Below, one piece after another: positions 61,305 through 64,000 of a stretch of DNA of 64,000 nt. Position 1 is the stretch's first letter. Every line of letters starts with the position of its first letter. The stretch lies in assembly GCF_014385095.1 (NCBI RefSeq), contig NZ_JACRTC010000003.1, forward strand, positions 1-64,000. The letters run 5' to 3'. The stretch comes from Zongyangia hominis (GTDB lineage: Bacteria; Bacillota; Clostridia; Oscillospirales; Ruminococcaceae). The notes under the pieces are model-generated. The model searched no databases. It had not been told where the DNA came from and saw only the letters and a program-made list of their open reading frames with translations. A program made the position numbers and the translations under genes.

Positions 61305-62581
61305 GGCATTTCCTCCTTGGGGATGGTAATGACGGCGGTGGTCCCCACGCCCGCCACGCTGTCCAGGGTGAGCGTCCCACCGCATAGGGCGGACAGCCGC
61401 CCCCGGACGTTCTCAATGCCGACGTGGGACCGGCCATCCTCCAGCGTTGCCCGGATACCCAGCCCGTCGTCCTGCACGGTGATGACGTAGGCTGTGTCCG
61501 TCTCCCCGGTATGCACTGTCACCGTGCCGCCCTCCTCCCGGGAAAGCGCACCGTGGCGCACGGCGTTTTCCACAATGGGCTGCAATGTCAGCGGCGGGAG
61601 GGAGAAGTCCCGCGCGGTGATGTCATAGACGATTTGAAGTCGACCCTGGAACCGCTGGCGTTCCAAAGAAAGGTAGTTTTCTACATGGGAAAGCTCTTGT
61701 TCAAAAGGAATGGGCGCTTTACTCTTGAGAGAATCCATGTTGCCCCGCAGGAATAGGGAAAAGTCCCGGACGGCCTCTTTCGCCTGCTTAGGGTCCACGT
61801 CACAGAGCTGACGAATCGTGGTAAGGGCGTTGTAGAGAAAATGGGGCTGAATTTGGGAGAGCATGATGTCGATGCGGCTCTCCGCCAGTTCCTTTTCCTG
61901 CTGTTTTACCAGCAGGTCGCGCTCGGACTGGATGTTGACAAAGATGAACAGCAGGGCCAGTGTCACGCCCACGTTTACGACGGCGATCCCACGGCAGAAC
62001 ATTTGCGCCGCCCCACCGCCCAGCGGGATGAAGATATACAGCAGGAAGAAGATCACTTCGCGCCGGGTCAGCTTCTTCCGGCACCAAATGACCAGGAACG
62101 TGAACGAGAGATAGCACAGCAGCGGGACCATCTGCGAGATCATAAATAGGGGGCCGCGCTGATATCCGCTGGCCGATACATAGTAGATCGCGCCTGTGAA
62201 TGGGCTGATGGCGGCGAAGAATATATGTACCGCGCACAGGGCCGTGATGACGGCCAGGAAAATCGTTCTGACCCGGCCGGACAGCTTCAAATATTCGTCC
62301 ATGTACCGGGCAAAGAAATATAGTACAAAGGCGGAGCTGATGTAAAACAGCAGGGAAAGCAGGGAGAGTGCCAGCGCCATTGTTGGCTCTGAAACGTCCT
62401 TAATACACCAATCCGCCAAATCTCCGATGATCATAAATGCGTTGGAAATGCTGATCCCCATAAAAAACCGATTCAATTTGAGCTGATAACGGCGGTCATT
62501 CACCAGATAGACAATTGGGATCAGGCAGAGGACCAAGCAGAAAATATCAAGCGCGATGTTGGCGATCGTCAAGTTGTCCAC
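61301..62581 (-). CDS. LytS-type sensor histidine kinase with membrane N-terminus
   Basis: A 426-aa kinase. The first ~205 residues hold about six or seven transmembrane segments without an obvious ligand-binding domain. The His_kinase domain carries the phospho-His in SQIQPHFLYNALTTIRQLCD, and the ATPase part has LPPLTLQPIVENAVRHGA and DDGLGI. I place the start at GTG 62581, near AAGAGGTGGGG, where the membrane domain begins; the open frame upstream to 62785 encodes unlikely sequence over the promoter. Membrane sensing and LytTR-like HK type are common in Firmicutes; here the paired regulator has a SARP-like domain in place of LytTR. Confidence 0.88.
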   Translation of the reverse strand: MDNLTIANIALDIFCLVLCLIPIVYLVNDRRYQLKLNRFFMGISISNAFMIIGDLADWCIKDVSEPTMALALSLLSLLFYISSAFVLYFFARYMDEYLKLSGRVRTIFLAVITALCAVHIFFAAISPFTGAIYYVSASGYQRGPLFMISQMVPLLCYLSFTFLVIWCRKKLTRREVIFFLLYIFIPLGGGAAQMFCRGIAVVNVGVTLALLFIFVNIQSERDLLVKQQEKELAESRIDIMLSQIQPHFLYNALTTIRQLCDVDPKQAKEAVRDFSLFLRGNMDSLKSKAPIPFEQELSHVENYLSLERQRFQGRLQIVYDITARDFSLPPLTLQPIVENAVRHGALSREEGGTVTVHTGETDTAYVITVQDDGLGIRATLEDGRSHVGIENVRGRLSALCGGTLTLDSVAGVGTTAVITIPKEEMP

Positions 62582-62789
62582 TCCGGCCCCACCTCTTTTC
62601 CTGAAAACAGTATAACATACAAAAATAAAAAAAGGAAACGGGGACGATACTGCGCGTGAATGTGAAACAAAAAACGCAAGCAATGCAAAGTGGTACACAC
62701 TTTGCGTTTTTGCCACCAAAGCCCCGGAGGGTTTTTGCGGCAAAACTGCTTGTTGGGGCGCATATCCAATCCCCTGAAAACGCATGATT
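62582..62789. other. Leader/promoter region of the kinase gene
   Basis: A/T-rich DNA near 62590-62635 includes TATACT on the minus strand (about 62609-62614), a possible -10 without a good -35. GCAAAGTG/CACTTTGC (62685-62705) is a perfect 8-bp stem with GTTTTT on the plus side and could terminate plus-strand transcription or that of the short reading frame upstream. Confidence 0.4.
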
Positions 62790-62987
62790 TCATCCTGCGG
62801 CTGCGCGTCCCTGCGGGTCGCTTGATCGCATAGATAGACGCCTCTGCGCTTTCCCTCCGGTCAGGCCAATAAAACCGCTGTCATAACTTAGCCGCTTCGC
62901 ATCGTTTCCAGCGGACAAGTCCGCTGCCTTTTCCGAGCCGGTCAAATTAGGAACTTCGCCGCATTGTGCGGCGAAGTTCCCCGTCAC
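62790..62987 (-). CDS. Possible small protein, 65 aa, unknown
   Basis: A 65-codon frame with GTG start and a very good ribosome site (AAAAAGGAGG, 7 nt upstream). It reads TGNFAAQCGEVPNLTGSEKA at the start, rich in Gly, Ala and Ser, without a hydrophobic segment or motif. A perfect 14-bp hairpin (62950-62980) lies inside its first codons. It may equally be a non-coding element with a chance frame. I have a vague, unverified memory of similar sequence near mobile DNA in other gut Firmicutes. No function can be given. Confidence 0.35.
   Translation of the reverse strand: MTGNFAAQCGEVPNLTGSEKAADLSAGNDAKRLSYDSGFIGLTGGKAQRRLSMRSSDPQGRAAAG
62950..62980. repeat. Perfect 14-bp inverted repeat
   Basis: GGAACTTCGCCGCA and TGCGGCGAAGTTCC flank TTG. 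No T-run follows on either strand, so it is not a standard terminator. It might be an element end, a protein-binding site or an RNA hairpin covering the start of the small frame. Confidence 0.8.
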
Positions 62988-63024
62988 ATCCTTGCCTCCT
63001 TTTTCGGTCTCCGATGTGGCTGGA

Positions 63025-63053
63025 TTGATATTTTTAGTTCATCCACGTATAAT
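63025..63053 (+). promoter_or_regulatory. Predicted murD promoter
   Basis: TTGATA (63025-63030) and a perfect TATAAT (63048-63053) are 17 bp apart. The ~100-nt leader contains a five-codon frame (ATG at about 63098, TGA) behind a GGGGGGAAAGG site. Confidence 0.75.
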
Positions 63054-63159
63054 AATAGAATATGTAGTTTAGACGCTGCCGCGGGGGGAAAGGTCCCATG
63101 CGGCTTTGCGATTGACAAAAATCCGGGCGGAGACCGCGCCGGAATTCTGGAGGAAATCT

Positions 63160-64000
63160 ATGGACAGCACAGTCGCGCAGTTTTTCGATCAAATGAAGGG
63201 CAGAGACGTCACCTTTATCGGCCTGGGCGTCAGTCACCGGGAGCTCATCTCCCTCTTTGCGAAGAAGGGGGCCCATGTGACCATCCGGGACCGGAGAACC
63301 CCCGAACAGATGGGGGAGGAATATGAAAAGCTCAAGGCCCAGGGCATCGACTTTATCTTGGGGGAGCACTACCTGGATAAACTGGATGGAGATATGATTT
63401 TCCGCACCCCGGGCATGTATTTCCACCACGAGGCGCTAAAAAAGGCGCGGGAAGAGGGCAAAGTGGTCACCAGCGAGATGGAAGTCTTCTTTGATCTGTG
63501 TCCCGCTAAGCTCATCGCGGTCACCGGCTCGGACGGAAAGACCACCACCACCACCCTCATCAGCGAGCTGCTCAAGGCTCAGGGAAAGCGGGTGCATCTG
63601 GGCGGCAACATCGGAAAACCCCTGCTCTCCCACATTGAGGAAATGGGGCCCGAAGATTATGCGGTGGTGGAGCTTTCCAGCTTCCAGCTGCTCTCCATGC
63701 GCCAGAGCCCGGATATCGCCGTGGTGACCAACATCGCCCCCAACCACCTGGACGTCCACGGCACCATGGAAGAATATATCGCGGCGAAGAAAAACATCCT
63801 GTTGCATCAAAACGCCTTCTCCACCACGGTGCTGGGGGTGGATAACGAGCTGGCCGCCTCCCTGGCACCCGACGTGCGGGGAAAACTCGTCACCTTCTCC
63901 ATGCAGGGCCCGGTGGAACGGGGCGCTTATATGGACGAAGCGGGGGACATTTTCTATGCCGACAGCGGCAATGTCCTCAAAATCATGAACCGGGACGCCA
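63160..64000 (+). CDS. murD: UDP-N-acetylmuramoyl-L-alanine--D-glutamate ligase MurD, 3' end outside window
   Basis: Adds D-glutamate to UDP-MurNAc-L-Ala in peptidoglycan synthesis. The 280 visible codons include the substrate domain (VTFIGLGVSHRELISLFAKK, then RTPGMYF), the ATP P-loop VTGSDGKTTTTTLI (about 119-132), GGNIGKPLL, VVELSSFQLLSM and TNIAPNHLDVHGTMEEYIAA KKN with the metal/carbamate region. ATG 63160 follows TGGAGGAAATCT. The frame stays open to the last base; about 170 residues are missing at the C-terminus. It has its own promoter and may start a cell-wall cluster to the right. Confidence 0.95.
   Translation, partial: MDSTVAQFFDQMKGRDVTFIGLGVSHRELISLFAKKGAHVTIRDRRTPEQMGEEYEKLKAQGIDFILGEHYLDKLDGDMIFRTPGMYFHHEALKKAREEGKVVTSEMEVFFDLCPAKLIAVTGSDGKTTTTTLISELLKAQGKRVHLGGNIGKPLLSHIEEMGPEDYAVVELSSFQLLSMRQSPDIAVVTNIAPNHLDVHGTMEEYIAAKKNILLHQNAFSTTVLGVDNELAASLAPDVRGKLVTFSMQGPVERGAYMDEAGDIFYADSGNVLKIMNRDA

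Overview
The window looks like chromosomal DNA of a GC-rich anaerobic member of the Clostridia, most like Oscillospiraceae/Ruminococcaceae gut bacteria. This rests on the complete Firmicutes-type S10-spc-alpha ribosomal cluster with zinc-type S14, a clostridial type II fatty-acid operon, an oxygen-sensitive class III ribonucleotide reductase with its activase, type III glutamine synthetase, AsnA, a Na+-pump decarboxylase beta subunit and GTP-dependent PEP carboxykinase. Naming a genus or species would need a database search.

Layout. 0.3-2.7 kb: NAD synthesis (nadB, nadC). 3-13.3 kb: a VOC protein, an HtrA-type membrane protease, dusB, polA, rimI-tsaD and pckG. 13.7-14.3 kb: two small genes of unknown function. 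14.5-16.9 kb (minus): aroK, aroE, fabD. 17.3-25.4 kb (plus): fabH, fabG, fabF, accB, fabZ, accC, accD, accA and acpP, which make malonyl-CoA and run fatty-acid elongation. No enoyl-ACP reductase is present in the window. 25.6-26.9 kb: a Na+-translocating decarboxylase beta subunit and a 49-aa OadG-like protein. 27-29.7 kb: proS and glycerol dehydrogenase. 30.4-46.1 kb: rpsJ to rplQ, with secY, adk, map, a KOW protein, infA and rpoA, behind a structured leader of about 300 nt. 46.4-50.8 kb (minus): peptide-binding lipoprotein, GNAT, TauE/SafE exporter with a MarR regulator, and nrdG. 50.9-56.8 kb (minus): nrdD, type III glnA, asnA. 57 kb: an orphan ChrB-N-like gene. 57.7-62.6 kb (minus): a decayed SLH-type lipoprotein, VTC-domain protein, GGDEF protein, receiver-like protein, and a LytS-type kinase with a receiver-winged-helix regulator. 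63.2 kb to the end: murD, cut by the window edge.

Two things stand out beyond ordinary housekeeping. First, at least seven intergenic spacers carry diverged copies of one GC-rich repeat family, in both orientations and often as local tandem arrays (61, 92, 106 bp periods). Second, the signalling island has a perfect 11-bp direct repeat 8 bp upstream of a possible -10 in front of the receiver-GGDEF-VTC genes. This is the geometry known for SARP-type activators, and the neighbouring response regulator carries a winged-helix domain of that broad kind. I infer that the kinase/regulator pair controls the downstream c-di-GMP/polyphosphate-type module.

Most transcription units end in clear hairpin terminators, and good sigma-A-like promoters can be read before pckG, the marR operon, nrdD (with two NrdR-like boxes 32 bp apart), asnA, the ChrB-like gene, rpsJ and murD. 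No tRNA, rRNA, CRISPR array, insertion sequence or integrase gene was recognised.
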